64,000 bases of DNA from Helicobacter pylori NQ4053 (GCF_000274605.1 NZ_AKNV01000003.1:124001-188000); one strand, 5' to 3'; shown: positions 9,100-18,228, counted from the stretch's first letter. Translations and numbers: made by a program. The notes: a model not told the origin generated them from the sequence alone.

Positions 9100-10921
9100 C
9101 AGACAAAAATCAAGCCAAAAAAATGGGTATCAACATTATCCAAAGCCAGCAAGAAAATAACCCCCTTTTTGACATGCTTTTAAAGAACTTCCCGCAAACG
9201 ATAAAAGACGGACAAGTGAGCTTAAGCGCTATCAAAATGCTTTTAGGCTTTAATGAAAGCATGAACGATATCAGCGGCTATGAGCTCACTTGGACGGGAA
9301 AAGGGCTTGCCAACGCTCTTTATTCTGAACCTTGCCAAAAACAACTCAAATTACAAGAAAGTTTTACGCCCCAAACTTCAGCCAACAAACACCCCAACAA
9401 CGCTATTATCATAGGCGACAATCTTGATGCGCTCAAACTTTTAAAATCCGCTTACAGCGAAAAAATCAAAATGATTTACATTGATCCGCCCTACAACACT
9501 GGAAACGATGATTTTATTTATCCGGATAATTTCAGGCAAGATTATCAAAAGATTTTAAGGGAAGTGGGTTTAATGGAAATAGATGAAAACGGAAAGGAAA
9601 AAGAAAGCGAGAGCTTGAAATTTTTTAAAAACAATCAAGGGAGCAAGACGCATAGTGGTTGGCTCTCTTTCATGCTGCCTCGCCTAAAACTCGCGCGCGA
9701 TTTGCTTAAAGAAGACGGCGTGATTTTTATCAGCATTGACGATAACGAATGCGCGAATTTAAAAATCTTGTGCGATGAGATTTTTGGGGAGGATAATTTT
9801 GTTGGAGACTTTATTAAGCAATCAAAAGTAGGAGGAGGCAGTGACTCTAAATTTATCGTAAAAGAACACGAATATTGTTTGGTTTATGCTAAAAATATAA
9901 ATTTAACTAATGAAATGTTTTTAAAGCACGATGATGATTATCTCAAAAGATACAAAGAAATAGATGATAAGGGCAGATTTTTTTGGGATACTTTTTCAAG
10001 AAGAGGTTTAACAAATCCTATAATATATGAAATTAAAGCACCAGATGGAACTTTAATAAAAGATGGTTGGATTAGAGCAGAAGAAACATTTAAAAAAAAT
10101 TATCAAGATGGTGAAGTTAGAATTATAAAAATTAAAGATAAATGGAGCGTTCAATTTAAGCAGTATTTAAATTTAAATGGTAGAAAACCCCGTAGTATGA
10201 CAACTGATTTTGGCGGAAGTATTGAGGGCAAAAATGATATTATCAATTTATTTGATAGCGATAAAATATTTAGCTATCCAAAGTCTATAAAATTTATTTC
10301 AACATTACTTAAAACGAGGGCGACATCATCTTAGATTTTTTTGCCGGGAGCGGGACAACCGCGCATGCGGTGATGGAATTAAACGCAGAAGATAAAGGCA
10401 ATAGGGAATTTATTTTAGTTCAAATTGATGAAGAGATAAAAGAAGATAAAAGCGCTTATGATTTTTGTAAGAATGTTTTAAAAAGCGCAAAGCCTATCAT
10501 TAGCGATATTACCATAGAAAGGGTCAAAAGAGCCGCTCAAAAAATCATTCAATCTCCAAAAGATAGCGGTTTGGATTTAGGCTTTAAAGTTTATACCTTA
10601 CAAGACAAAGCGCAACTTACAAACGACAAAGAAGAAATAACGCTTTTTAACCGATCGGATTTAACGCCCTTTGACAAAGCCCTAAATTTAGCCTTACAAT
10701 GCGGCAAAATGCTCAACCAAGCGCTAGAGATTATCATCAAAGACAAACTCTACAAATGCGAAGACGCTTACTTTTGTATCGTGTGCGATAAAGAAGCGCA
10801 AGAATATTTAGCCAAAAGTAAAAACGAAATGATATTTTTAGACGGCTATGAAGAGATTGATTTAGAAGCCTTCCTCAATCTCAACGCTAGCTTTAAAGAG
10901 CGTTTAAGCGTGGTGTATTGA
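9096..10921 (+). pseudogene. mod: type III DNA methyltransferase Mod, frameshifted
   Basis: Mod is the N6-adenine methyltransferase and specificity subunit partnering Res. The first part (9096-10334, 412 codons) holds the catalytic motif IDPPYNTG (DPPY, Asp 130) and the target-recognition region, and runs up to [11 protein letters not shown]. It then leaves frame at the short A run 10311-10314 and stops at 10332. The remaining frame continues [18 protein letters not shown] (from about 10319), which carries the SAM-binding motif I (FAGSGTT), to the stop at 10921. Adding one A to the run gives an uninterrupted 608-residue beta-class enzyme of normal length. The 183-codon C-terminal frame that opens with GTG at 10370 lacks motif I and is unlikely to work alone. 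The middle (about 9800-10310) is visibly more A+T-rich than the flanks, as expected for an exchangeable recognition domain. The break may be real or a sequencing error. Confidence 0.85.
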
Positions 10922-10999
10922 TTGGAAATAAAAAAGGTTAAAAACCGCTTGAGTGGTCTCGCCCCTAATCTTTCACTTATCCAATAGTTTGTTTTTGAG

Positions 11000-11005
11000 T
11001 ATAAT
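11000..11005 (+). promoter_or_regulatory. -10 box upstream of the small membrane protein and dsbI
   Basis: A perfect TATAAT lies 25 bases before the ATG at 11030. It is the likely promoter of the two-gene unit that includes dsbI. No -35 box is evident. Confidence 0.55.
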
Positions 11006-11029
11006 CCTACGAAAATTTTAAGGAACGGC

Positions 11030-11194
11030 ATGGAGTTTTTAGGACTGCTTTTGAGTCTGGCCGCTATTTTGATAGCGTTTAAAAAGCCTGAAAAAGAAAA
11101 TTGGGCGTTTGGGATTTTGATTGTGGTGTGGTTGGTGGAGCTTATTATTTTTATAGCCCATAGCTCTAGCGTTTTGCCTAACATGAATCTATAA
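11030..11194 (+). CDS. 54-residue membrane protein upstream of dsbI (Dba-like)
   Basis: This short gene starts at ATG 11030 after AAGGA and encodes 54 residues: a hydrophobic stretch at about 3-16 (FLGLLLSLAAILIA), a charged turn KKPEKEN, and a second hydrophobic stretch at about 27-43 (FGILIVVWLVELIIFIA). That predicts a two-pass inner-membrane hairpin. It ends 9 bases before dsbI. In Campylobacter jejuni a small membrane protein, Dba, sits in the same place and is needed for proper DsbI translation; I infer this is its counterpart from position and shape, not from checked similarity. A longer antisense frame over the same bases is a shadow. Confidence 0.72.
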   Translation: MEFLGLLLSLAAILIAFKKPEKENWAFGILIVVWLVELIIFIAHSSSVLPNMNL

Positions 11195-11203
11195 GGGGGA
11201 TGC

Positions 11204-12676
11204 ATGAATAAAGAAACCCGATTTTATAATCTTTTTTCTTTGGCGGTTTTAGGGATTTTGATCTTTCCTGTGGGTTTGGCGAATTTTTATTTTGGCTATG
11301 TTTTGAAGGATTCGCCTTGTATTTTTTGCTGGGCGCAACGCATCAACATGATTTTAATAGGGGCGGTGGCGCTTTTGGTGGTGCGTTTTGGGTTTAAGCC
11401 TAAATACATTGCCTTGCTGTTGCTCATGGCTAGTAGCGGGCTATATGAGAGCTTTTATCATACGGGTAGTCATGCTTTAGAAGATGTGGGGCAGGGATTC
11501 GCGCTCGCTATTTTGGGCTTGCACACGCAGTTTTGGGCGCTTTTTGTCTTTTTTAGCGTGGTGGTGCTTTTAGCGGTTTTGCTCTTTTTTGCCCCTAATA
11601 CCCAACTTTTCAAAGTTCGTTTGTTAAACACGCTCCAAAAAAGCGCTTTTTATGTTTTCTTTATTGTGGTGGGTTCTAATGCGATACAGGCGTTTGTTTC
11701 TACCGGGCCTTTCCCTTACATAGGGCAAAGCGATCCGGTGCGTTTTTCGTGGAATTTGAAAGAATCGGTCTGGTCTATGGAGAATTGGGATCATTTGAAA
11801 TTCCCAAGAAGCGTTTTAGGCAGAAGAGATGTAGGCGAGCCTTTGAAATTGAGCGTTTTGCCTAAAGATAATGATTATGAACATTCGCCTCTAGAAATCG
11901 CAAAAGCGTTGAAGATTGAGAAAAAAGAAGAGCTTTTTTTAAAATTGAATGGAGCGATCACGGATTTGAGTTTCAATGAAGACAAGGCGATCCTTACCAC
12001 AGAAAACCAAGGCCTTTATCTTGTAAGTAACGATTTGAAAACCATTCATAGTCATATGGTGTTGGATAGCTATTATAGCGCGACGGTGGGGGCGTTCGTG
12101 GGGGCGGATTTCAACGAAGATGAAAACATTGTGATCATGGGCAATAATAAAACGAGCGTAGAAATCACTCCTAACAAAAACGCTAACGCGCTTAAAAACT
12201 TCCCTTATTTTTTAGAAGGGGCCAACTCTTTTGATGAAGTGGAACGCAGCCGCTTGAAAACTTCTAGGGCGAAAAACTATTATGTTAGCGCTGCAAGAAG
12301 AGGGGCTAAATTCACTTATTTGATCACCGCTCCTAACAAGCGCTATAAGGATTTGATTATTATCTCCATGCTCAATAGCGACAAACAGGTGCATGGGGAG
12401 TTTTTACTTGAACTAGGTAATGCCAAACTTAAAGAAAAAAGGAAACTGGGCGAGTTAGTCATTAGTGCGTTAGCTTTAAAGGATAATAAGCTTTATGCGT
12501 TCAGTAAGGAATTTAACACGCTTTTAGTTATAGACCCTACAAAAGAAGAGATTCTTGAAGTTTATGGCTTGCCAAAAGAGATTAAAAATATCAGCGCTGG
12601 GTGGTTTAGGGATAATGAGCTTATTCTTGTGAGCTATGAGAATGATAAAAATATTCTCTATACCCTTAATTTTTAA
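11204..12676 (+). CDS. dsbI: DsbB/DsbI-type thiol-disulfide oxidoreductase with periplasmic propeller-like domain
   Basis: DsbI is an inner-membrane oxidoreductase that feeds disulfide formation in the periplasm. The N-terminal part (about residues 10-170) has several membrane helices and the redox motif SPCIFCWAQRINM (Cys 39 and Cys 42). After the last helix (about 145-165) a soluble domain of roughly 300 residues follows, with repeated short motifs such as LYLVSNDLKTIHS and LYAFSKEFNTLLVIDP that resemble a beta-propeller. In the full 490 residues Cys 39 and Cys 42 are the only cysteines, so the second periplasmic cysteine pair of classic DsbB is absent. The gene follows the small Dba-like gene after 9 bases with a GGGGGA ribosome site. 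Confidence 0.9.
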   Translation: MNKETRFYNLFSLAVLGILIFPVGLANFYFGYVLKDSPCIFCWAQRINMILIGAVALLVVRFGFKPKYIALLLLMASSGLYESFYHTGSHALEDVGQGFALAILGLHTQFWALFVFFSVVVLLAVLLFFAPNTQLFKVRLLNTLQKSAFYVFFIVVGSNAIQAFVSTGPFPYIGQSDPVRFSWNLKESVWSMENWDHLKFPRSVLGRRDVGEPLKLSVLPKDNDYEHSPLEIAKALKIEKKEELFLKLNGAITDLSFNEDKAILTTENQGLYLVSNDLKTIHSHMVLDSYYSATVGAFVGADFNEDENIVIMGNNKTSVEITPNKNANALKNFPYFLEGANSFDEVERSRLKTSRAKNYYVSAARRGAKFTYLITAPNKRYKDLIIISMLNSDKQVHGEFLLELGNAKLKEKRKLGELVISALALKDNKLYAFSKEFNTLLVIDPTKEEILEVYGLPKEIKNISAGWFRDNELILVSYENDKNILYTLNF

Positions 12677-12702
12677 ACTCTTTTAAAGCTACTTTTTTCT
12701 AA

Positions 12703-12708
12703 TATATT
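12703..12708 (+). promoter_or_regulatory. -10 box of rnpB
   Basis: TATATT lies a few bases before the predicted 5' end of the RNase P RNA, at the spacing expected for a -10 element. It lies 27 bases after the dsbI stop. Confidence 0.45.
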
Positions 12709-12711
12709 AAC

Positions 12712-13023
12712 GCATTAGAAGATGGTCGCTATTTTAGAATAGAGGAAAGTCCGGGCTACATTAGACAAAATTCCATCTAACGGATGGCTAGCGCAAGCTA
12801 AGGGAAAGTGCCACAGAAAGCAAACCGCCTTTTTAAGGTAAGGGTGAAAGGGTGGGGTAAGAGCCCACCAAAGCTAAAGCAATTTAGCTTGTTTGGGCAA
12901 ACCCAATTTGTAGCAAGAAGCGCATGGTAAGTCTAAATTGATACACGCTTCGCTTGAGGAATATTGCAAAATATTTCCCAGATAAATGGCCATCCATTGA
13001 CAGAACCCGGCTTATTCTAATGC
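12712..13023 (+). ncRNA. rnpB: RNase P RNA
   Basis: The catalytic RNA of RNase P, which removes tRNA 5' leaders. The conserved blocks are easy to see: GAGGAAAGTCCGGGC near the 5' end (12752-12766), CCACAGAAA (about 12811-12819), GGGTGAAAGGGTGGGGTAAG with AGCCCACC, and the 3' GACAGAACCCGGCTTAT (about 12999-13015). The ends pair as helix P1: GCATTAGAA at 12712-12720 with TTCTAATGC at 13015-13023, which sets the boundaries. About 312 bases is a normal size. A short hairpin with a T run follows directly. Confidence 0.95.
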
Positions 13024-13044
13024 TCAACTGCGTGTTGATTTTTT
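13024..13044 (+). terminator. rho-independent terminator of rnpB
   Basis: TCAAC (13024-13028) pairs with GTTGA (13034-13038) around a five-base loop and is followed by six T residues (13039-13044). The stem is short but placed exactly at the end of the RNA. Confidence 0.6.
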
Positions 13045-13150
13045 AATAAAGTTTCAATCATTTTATTTTTTTTATTTTTTTACCTAATTGTTGTTTAAAA
13101 TCTTAAAGATTTGTGTTACACTCTGTAAAATCAAAATCAAAGGAGATAGC

Positions 13151-13729
13151 GTGTTAGAAAAATCTTTTTTAAAAAGCAAGCAATTATTTTTATGCGGATT
13201 GGGTGTTTTGATGTTGCAGGCTTGCACTTGCCCAAACACTTCACAAAGGAATTCTTTCTTGCAAGATGTGCCTTATTGGATGTTGCAAAATCGCAGTGAG
13301 TATATCACGCAAGGGGTGGATAGCTCGCACATTGTGGATGGTAAGAAAACTGAAGAGATAGAAAAAATCGCTACCAAAAGAGCGACAATAAGAGTGGCAC
13401 AAAATATTGTGCATAAACTCAAAGAGGCTTACCTTTCTAAATCCAACCGCATCAAGCAAAAGATCACTAATGAAATGTTTATCCAAATGACACAGCCCAT
13501 TTATGATAGCTTGATGAATGTGGATCGTTTAGGGATTTATATCAATCCTAACAATGAGGAAGTGTTTGCGTTAGTGCGCGCGCGTGGTTTTGATAAGGAC
13601 GCTTTGAGCGAAGGGTTGCATAAAATGGGATTAGACAATCAAGCGGTGAGTATCCTTGTGGCTAAAGTGGAAGAAATCTTTAAAGATTCTGTCAATTACG
13701 GAGACGTTAAAGTCCCTATAGCCATGTAG
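13151..13729 (+). CDS. tipalpha: TNF-alpha inducing protein Tip-alpha
   Basis: Tip-alpha is a secreted, homodimeric H. pylori protein that enters gastric cells and induces TNF-alpha. I place the start at GTG 13151, preceded by AAAGGAGAT, giving 192 residues; the in-frame extension upstream to about 13088 has no ribosome site and would add a charged segment before the signal peptide. Residues 1-24 form a signal peptide and Cys 25 and Cys 27 follow in ACTC, the pair known to make inter-subunit disulfides. The 4-residue sequence LQAC also resembles a lipobox. The mature part has the small alpha/beta fold also seen in the Lpp20 family. The upstream 13045-13085 bases hold two T runs (8 and 7) that may influence the promoter. 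It ends 2 bases from the convergent pbp1A. Confidence 0.93.
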   Translation: MLEKSFLKSKQLFLCGLGVLMLQACTCPNTSQRNSFLQDVPYWMLQNRSEYITQGVDSSHIVDGKKTEEIEKIATKRATIRVAQNIVHKLKEAYLSKSNRIKQKITNEMFIQMTQPIYDSLMNVDRLGIYINPNNEEVFALVRARGFDKDALSEGLHKMGLDNQAVSILVAKVEEIFKDSVNYGDVKVPIAM

Positions 13730-13731
13730 GA

Positions 13732-15711
13732 TTAGAACAACAAGCGTTCTTCGCTATCGTCTGTTCTTTTGGGGGTGGGGGTGATGGAATTGGGAGTTGA
13801 ATAGTAGGGGATTTTATCCACGATTTCTTTACGCAAGCCTTTGGGGACATCAAACTTTCTTTTTAAAGAAGGTTCAATGCTTAGAATGTTACGCATGAAA
13901 TACGAATACACAGGTGCACTCACAACGCCTCCTGTCGCTCCTTTGCTAATAGGCGTGTTATCGTCTCTCCCAAACCAAATCACGCTTTGCAAGGTGGGGG
14001 TAAAGCCAATAAACCAAGCATCAATATTGTTGTTAGAAGTCCCGGTTTTACCGGCAATTTCTAAACCTTTAATGCGAGCCAAATTCCCTGTGCCATTTTC
14101 TACCGCATTCATCAGCACTGAAAGGGTTAAAAAAGCCTGTTCTTTGGAAGTGATCTTTTTGGTTTCCATAGGCGTGAAAGTTTTAACTTCGTTTTGTTGA
14201 TCGGTGATGCTTTCAATGAGCATGGGTTTGAGCATGGTGCCGTAATTAGAAAATAAAGAATACTTTTCAGCCGCATCAATCGGTGAGATAGCAAAGCTTC
14301 CTAATACGATAGACAAGTCTTTAGGGAGGTTTTTAAACCCCATATCGCTTAAAGATTGATAAATTTTTTCAAAGCCAAGCTGATCGCTTAAATTGATCGT
14401 GGCCAAATTTAACGAATGGCTCAAGGCTTCTTGCAAGGTTACAAGCCCTAAAAATTTGCGAGTATAATTGCTAGGGTGCCATGCGTGGTTTTGCGCGCTG
14501 TTTTTACTATAATTGCCATTTTCAAAATTTCGCGCGGTATCAGGAATTTTAGAAGTCGTGGAATAGCCATTATCAAAGGCGATTTGATACACAAAGGGCT
14601 TGATCGCGCTCCCAAATTGCCGTTTGGCTTGCGTGGCGCGATTGAAAGCGCTTTTTTTATAATCAATCCCCCCCACTAAAGCTAAAATCTTACCGGTGCT
14701 CGTGTCTGTAACGATCATGCTAGCGTTCAAGTTGTCTTCATCTTCATTAGATGCGTTAGTTTTTGGCTTTTCTTTAGCGATTTTTTCTAAGATTTTTTGA
14801 TGCCCAAAACGCAAGGACTCTAACGCTAAGCGTTGGTAATCCAAATCTATCGTGAGCTTTATGGTATAGCCTTGAGTTTTTAACCCGTCTAATTGATCCA
14901 ATTGCTTCAACACTTCATCCACGACATAGGGGGCGATATTTTGCGTGGAAGTTTGGTTATAGACGATTGGCACTTCATTGAGAGCGCCTTTGAGCTCGTT
15001 AGAAGAAATCCAGCCTAAAGAATACAACCGCCTTAAAATATCATTAGCCCTAGAGAGTGAAAATTCTAAATTTTTGGTAGGATCATAAAAACTTGGAGCC
15101 CTAGGCAAGGCGACTAACATGGTGATTTCTTTAAGCGTGAGTTTGTCAAGGGGTTTTTTAAAATACCCTAAACTTGCGGTTTTCACGCCATAATACCCAT
15201 GCCCAAAAAAAGTTTGGTTCAAATAGCGCTCTAAAATTTCTTCTTTACTTAAGACTTTTTCAATGCGTATGGAAATGATAGCTTCTTTGAGTTTTCTGGT
15301 TAGGGTTTTTTCTCGTGTGAGCACCATGTTTTTAACGAGTTGTTGGGTTAGGGTGCTACCCCCTTCAGTGTAACGACCGCTTTTAGCGTTTTTAATCATA
15401 GCGCGCATGATAGCGTCTAAATTGATCCCCCCATGCTCAAAAAAGAGGGTGTCTTCTACCGCTAAAAGGCTTTCAATAAATCGTGGGGGGATTTCTTCAA
15501 AACGCGCATAAAAACGAAATTCCTTATCATAAATATTAGCGATCAAACGCCCTTTTCGGTCTAAAATCTGTGAAGCGACGCCCGGGCGATAATCTTTAAT
15601 CTTAGCAATATCCTTATCCGTAGTTACCCAAACTTGAGCGATAAGAATGGCTAACAACCCCATGACAATCAAAAATAAAACGATAAAACCATAAAAAATC
15701 TTTTTTAGCAT
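13732..15711 (-). CDS. pbp1A: class A penicillin-binding protein PBP1A
   Basis: A bifunctional peptidoglycan glycosyltransferase and transpeptidase in the inner membrane. It has an N-terminal anchor (about residues 5-27), the GT51 motifs EDTLFFEHGG (catalytic Glu 86) and GGSTLTQQLVKN (117-128), and transpeptidase motifs S368-AIK, S433-LN and K555-TG. Length is 659. At positions often linked with amoxicillin resistance it carries Ser 402, Ser 414, Thr 556 and Asn 562, so the best-known resistance changes (S414R, T556S, N562Y) are absent; Ala 406 and Thr 417 are seen, which I regard as common polymorphisms. The start codon abuts the bioF stop, so it is the last gene of tlpD-bioF-pbp1A. Confidence 0.96.
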   Translation of the reverse strand: MLKKIFYGFIVLFLIVMGLLAILIAQVWVTTDKDIAKIKDYRPGVASQILDRKGRLIANIYDKEFRFYARFEEIPPRFIESLLAVEDTLFFEHGGINLDAIMRAMIKNAKSGRYTEGGSTLTQQLVKNMVLTREKTLTRKLKEAIISIRIEKVLSKEEILERYLNQTFFGHGYYGVKTASLGYFKKPLDKLTLKEITMLVALPRAPSFYDPTKNLEFSLSRANDILRRLYSLGWISSNELKGALNEVPIVYNQTSTQNIAPYVVDEVLKQLDQLDGLKTQGYTIKLTIDLDYQRLALESLRFGHQKILEKIAKEKPKTNASNEDEDNLNASMIVTDTSTGKILALVGGIDYKKSAFNRATQAKRQFGSAIKPFVYQIAFDNGYSTTSKIPDTARNFENGNYSKNSAQNHAWHPSNYTRKFLGLVTLQEALSHSLNLATINLSDQLGFEKIYQSLSDMGFKNLPKDLSIVLGSFAISPIDAAEKYSLFSNYGTMLKPMLIESITDQQNEVKTFTPMETKKITSKEQAFLTLSVLMNAVENGTGNLARIKGLEIAGKTGTSNNNIDAWFIGFTPTLQSVIWFGRDDNTPISKGATGGVVSAPVYSYFMRNILSIEPSLKRKFDVPKGLRKEIVDKIPYYSTPNSITPTPKRTDDSEERLLF

Positions 15712-16836
15712 TTAATCACTCTTAAAAGAAGATTGTATTTTAGAATAATTTAAAAGGGTGTTCGCAAGATCTTTAGTGTCTTCTAAGCTGTTTTTGAGGG
15801 ATAAAGAGACTCGTAAAAGGGGTTTAGAAACCGTAGGAGGGCGGATAGCTCCCACTAAAAACCCTTTTTCTTTCAAAAAATGATGGGCGTTTAAAAGATC
15901 GGGATTGTTTTCAAACTCTAAAGTAAAAAATCCTGCGAGCGTTCTAATACCTAATGTTTCAAAAATAATCTGTTGGTGTTTGCTAAGCTCATTTTTTAAT
16001 TCTTGTTTTTGTGCGATAAAGTATTCTAAATGGGCTAAAGTTAAAGCGGTGTCTAACAGGCTTAAAGCGGTGGTGTAAATCACGCTTTTAGCGCGATTGG
16101 TTAAAAACTCTATGGTTTGTAAGGGGGCTAAAATACACGCCCCATAGCTCGCAAGCGCTTTAGAAAAAGTGCTGAGCTTAATGATTTTGTCTTTTTCTTT
16201 GATGCGATGATATTCTAAAAAACCCAACAAATTCTCGCCGATGGTCCCAAAACTATGGGCTTCATCTACGATTAAAAAAGCGTTAGGGATTTCTTGAATG
16301 ATTTCATAAAAATCATAAGGAGCGATGCTCGCATCCATAGAATAAACCCCCTCAATGGCGATGAATTTGAGCTTATTTTTAGGAGCGTTAAAGAGTTTTT
16401 GTTGTAAATCCTTAGCGTCATTGTGCGAGAAAAAGATCACTTGATTAGGCTTCGTTTTGGTGCTAAAAATCCCGCTTGCATGGTAGTGTGTGTCCATGAA
16501 TAAGAGGGCGTTTTTGACTAATAGGGTGTCTATTAAAGCCAGATTGCCCAAAAAACCACTCCCCACTAAAAGAGCGCTTTCAAATCCCAACAAATCCGCT
16601 AATCGCTCTTCTAACTCTGCATGCAAAGAGTGGTAGCCATTCACTAGCATAGAAGCCTTAGGGGAATGAGAAACAAAGGATTGGAGCTTATTAAAAGCGT
16701 TTTGAAGCAAGTCTTTTCTAACGCTCAAACCCAAATAATCATTAGAAGCGTAATCCTTTAATAAAGGGTCAAACAACTCTCTTTTGCGGTAGCGTTTGGC
16801 ATGGCGTAGGGCTTCTAAAGATTTAGAAAACATCAA
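15712..16836 (-). CDS. bioF: 8-amino-7-oxononanoate synthase (alpha-oxoamine synthase family)
   Basis: A PLP enzyme that joins pimeloyl-ACP (or CoA) and alanine in biotin synthesis. Visible family marks are DYASNDYLGLSVRK (about 29-42), the cofactor-stacking VDEAHSFGTIG and the lysine motif KLSTFSKALASYGA, where Lys (SKA) binds PLP. Its 374 residues fit. The same family includes 2-amino-3-ketobutyrate CoA ligase (Kbl), which sequence reading alone cannot exclude; the DYASNDYLGL start is more typical of BioF. It lies 19 bases after tlpD and abuts pbp1A. Neither neighbour relates to biotin. Confidence 0.82.
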   Translation of the reverse strand: MMFSKSLEALRHAKRYRKRELFDPLLKDYASNDYLGLSVRKDLLQNAFNKLQSFVSHSPKASMLVNGYHSLHAELEERLADLLGFESALLVGSGFLGNLALIDTLLVKNALLFMDTHYHASGIFSTKTKPNQVIFFSHNDAKDLQQKLFNAPKNKLKFIAIEGVYSMDASIAPYDFYEIIQEIPNAFLIVDEAHSFGTIGENLLGFLEYHRIKEKDKIIKLSTFSKALASYGACILAPLQTIEFLTNRAKSVIYTTALSLLDTALTLAHLEYFIAQKQELKNELSKHQQIIFETLGIRTLAGFFTLEFENNPDLLNAHHFLKEKGFLVGAIRPPTVSKPLLRVSLSLKNSLEDTKDLANTLLNYSKIQSSFKSD

Positions 16837-16855
16837 AACACTTCATTGAATAAAA

Positions 16856-18157
16856 TCATTCGCCTTTTTGAATTTTTTCAATGATTTTATTGAGTTCATC
16901 TTGTTTTTCGTAAAACATCTTATCAATATTTTCTTTGACATGTTTAGCGCTATCTTCCATTAAATGCACTTTATGTTCTAGGTATTTTGAATCGGTAATG
17001 TGGTCTTCTTGAACGGCTTTAACCAAATCATTAGCTTCAGCATGCACGCTCGCATGGTGGCTTTCTAAAGCTCTATAGCCTGAAGTGTTGGAAAAATTCT
17101 CTTTGCCCGCGCCCTCATAATACCATTTGCCTAAGCGGCAATTCTTATGACTGGTAATATCAAAGGAATTGAGACCAAAAACCATGCCATAAAGATTGTT
17201 TTTAAAGACCACATGATCCAATTTAGCCAGACCGCAAAACACCCGGTTATTGACATTGTAGATGGTGTATTTTGCGGCTTGCGCGACAATCATGTTATTT
17301 TTCACGGTGGATTTAAGCTCTTCTACATCGCCCTTAATAGAGCCTACAATAGAATTAATATCGTGGGTATTGGTTTGAATGTCGTTCGCTTCTTGCTGCA
17401 TGCTTTTAACCACGACGGCGATTTCTTTAGTGGCTTTTTGAGTTTTTTCAGCGAGTTTTCTCACCTCATCAGCCACTACCGCAAACCCTCTCCCATGCTC
17501 GCCCGCTCGTGCGGCCTCAATAGCGGCATTTAGGGCTAAGAGATTGGTTTGTTCTGCAATATCATCAATCAAAGAAATGACTTGAGTGATTTCATTGCTC
17601 CGTTGGTTTAGAGAGTCCGCTAACGAAGTGGCGTTTTGCATCTTTTCATAAAGTGATTCAATGTCTTGACCCGTTTTATTAACGGTTATTAACCCTTCAT
17701 TAGAATGCTCTTCGCCATTTTTAGCCGCATTTAAGAGCAAGCCGGTTTCTTGATGGAAATACTGCATGCTTTCTTGCGCGTTCTCCAAGCCCTCTTTTAA
17801 GCTCGTGCAAAAAGTTTTAAACAAATCGCTTTTATGGTATTCCCCCACACCCCCTGTTTTTTTGGCTAGGGAAAAATACTGCACGCCATCAATATTTTGG
17901 CTTTTTAAAGAATAAGAAACGCCCTGTAAATTAACGCTCTCTGCGTTTTCTTTAAAATGAACGCTTTGTTCTTCTAAATTGTTTAAGCTTGCAAGATTCC
18001 CGCTTTTAAAAACGACTTTATTGTTTTTAATACCTACAAAACCCTCATGCAAGCACAAATTTAAAAGGCTTTGATAGAGATTGACTTCCTTTTTTAACTC
18101 CGCAATCTCAGAATCTTTTTGACTGATTTGAAGTTGCAACTGCTTATTCCCAAACAT
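16856..18157 (-). CDS. tlpD: cytoplasmic chemoreceptor TlpD
   Basis: TlpD is a soluble methyl-accepting chemotaxis protein that senses redox stress and oxidants. There are no membrane segments in 433 residues. The N-terminus is a coiled coil, then the signalling hairpin tip [20 protein letters not shown] (201-220) with flanking [17 protein letters not shown], and a C-terminal CZB zinc domain. Likely zinc ligands are His 315, Cys 340 ([11 protein letters not shown]) and two histidines of [10 protein letters not shown] (about 368 and 372). This is the H-C-H-H set of CZB domains in which the Cys reacts with hypochlorite. It opens the tlpD-bioF-pbp1A run, with a TATAAT box and AAGGA upstream. Confidence 0.96.
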   Translation of the reverse strand: MFGNKQLQLQISQKDSEIAELKKEVNLYQSLLNLCLHEGFVGIKNNKVVFKSGNLASLNNLEEQSVHFKENAESVNLQGVSYSLKSQNIDGVQYFSLAKKTGGVGEYHKSDLFKTFCTSLKEGLENAQESMQYFHQETGLLLNAAKNGEEHSNEGLITVNKTGQDIESLYEKMQNATSLADSLNQRSNEITQVISLIDDIAEQTNLLALNAAIEAARAGEHGRGFAVVADEVRKLAEKTQKATKEIAVVVKSMQQEANDIQTNTHDINSIVGSIKGDVEELKSTVKNNMIVAQAAKYTIYNVNNRVFCGLAKLDHVVFKNNLYGMVFGLNSFDITSHKNCRLGKWYYEGAGKENFSNTSGYRALESHHASVHAEANDLVKAVQEDHITDSKYLEHKVHLMEDSAKHVKENIDKMFYEKQDELNKIIEKIQKGE

Positions 18158-18192
18158 GGTGGCATTCCTTATTTAAATTTGAATCTTTTGAG

Positions 18193-18198
18193 ATTATA
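18193..18198 (-). promoter_or_regulatory. -10 box of tlpD
   Basis: On the minus strand this reads GGGTATAAT, a consensus -10 box 36 bases before the tlpD start codon at 18157, in the 71-base gap behind the ABC exporter gene. Confidence 0.55.
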
Positions 18199-18228
18199 CC
18201 CAAAATTACCAAACATTTTAAGCGCTCG

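Noticed and set aside
10370..10921. Separate gene for the second half of mod
   Set aside because: The frame begins with GTG inside motif I context, has no ribosome site and continues the Mod sequence directly; it is the tail of a frameshifted gene.
10846..11205. Minus-strand open frame of 119 codons across the end of mod and the small gene
   Set aside because: It has no ribosome site, runs antisense to a well-formed small gene with a promoter, and its composition mirrors the opposite strand.
13088..13150. Longer N-terminus for Tip-alpha
   Set aside because: The added 21 residues lack a ribosome site, while the GTG at 13151 follows AAAGGAGAT and gives the known 192-residue protein with Cys at 25 and 27.
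18157..18228. Attachment site or insertion element boundary
   Set aside because: No direct repeat, terminal inverted repeat or transposase fragment was found here or elsewhere in the window.
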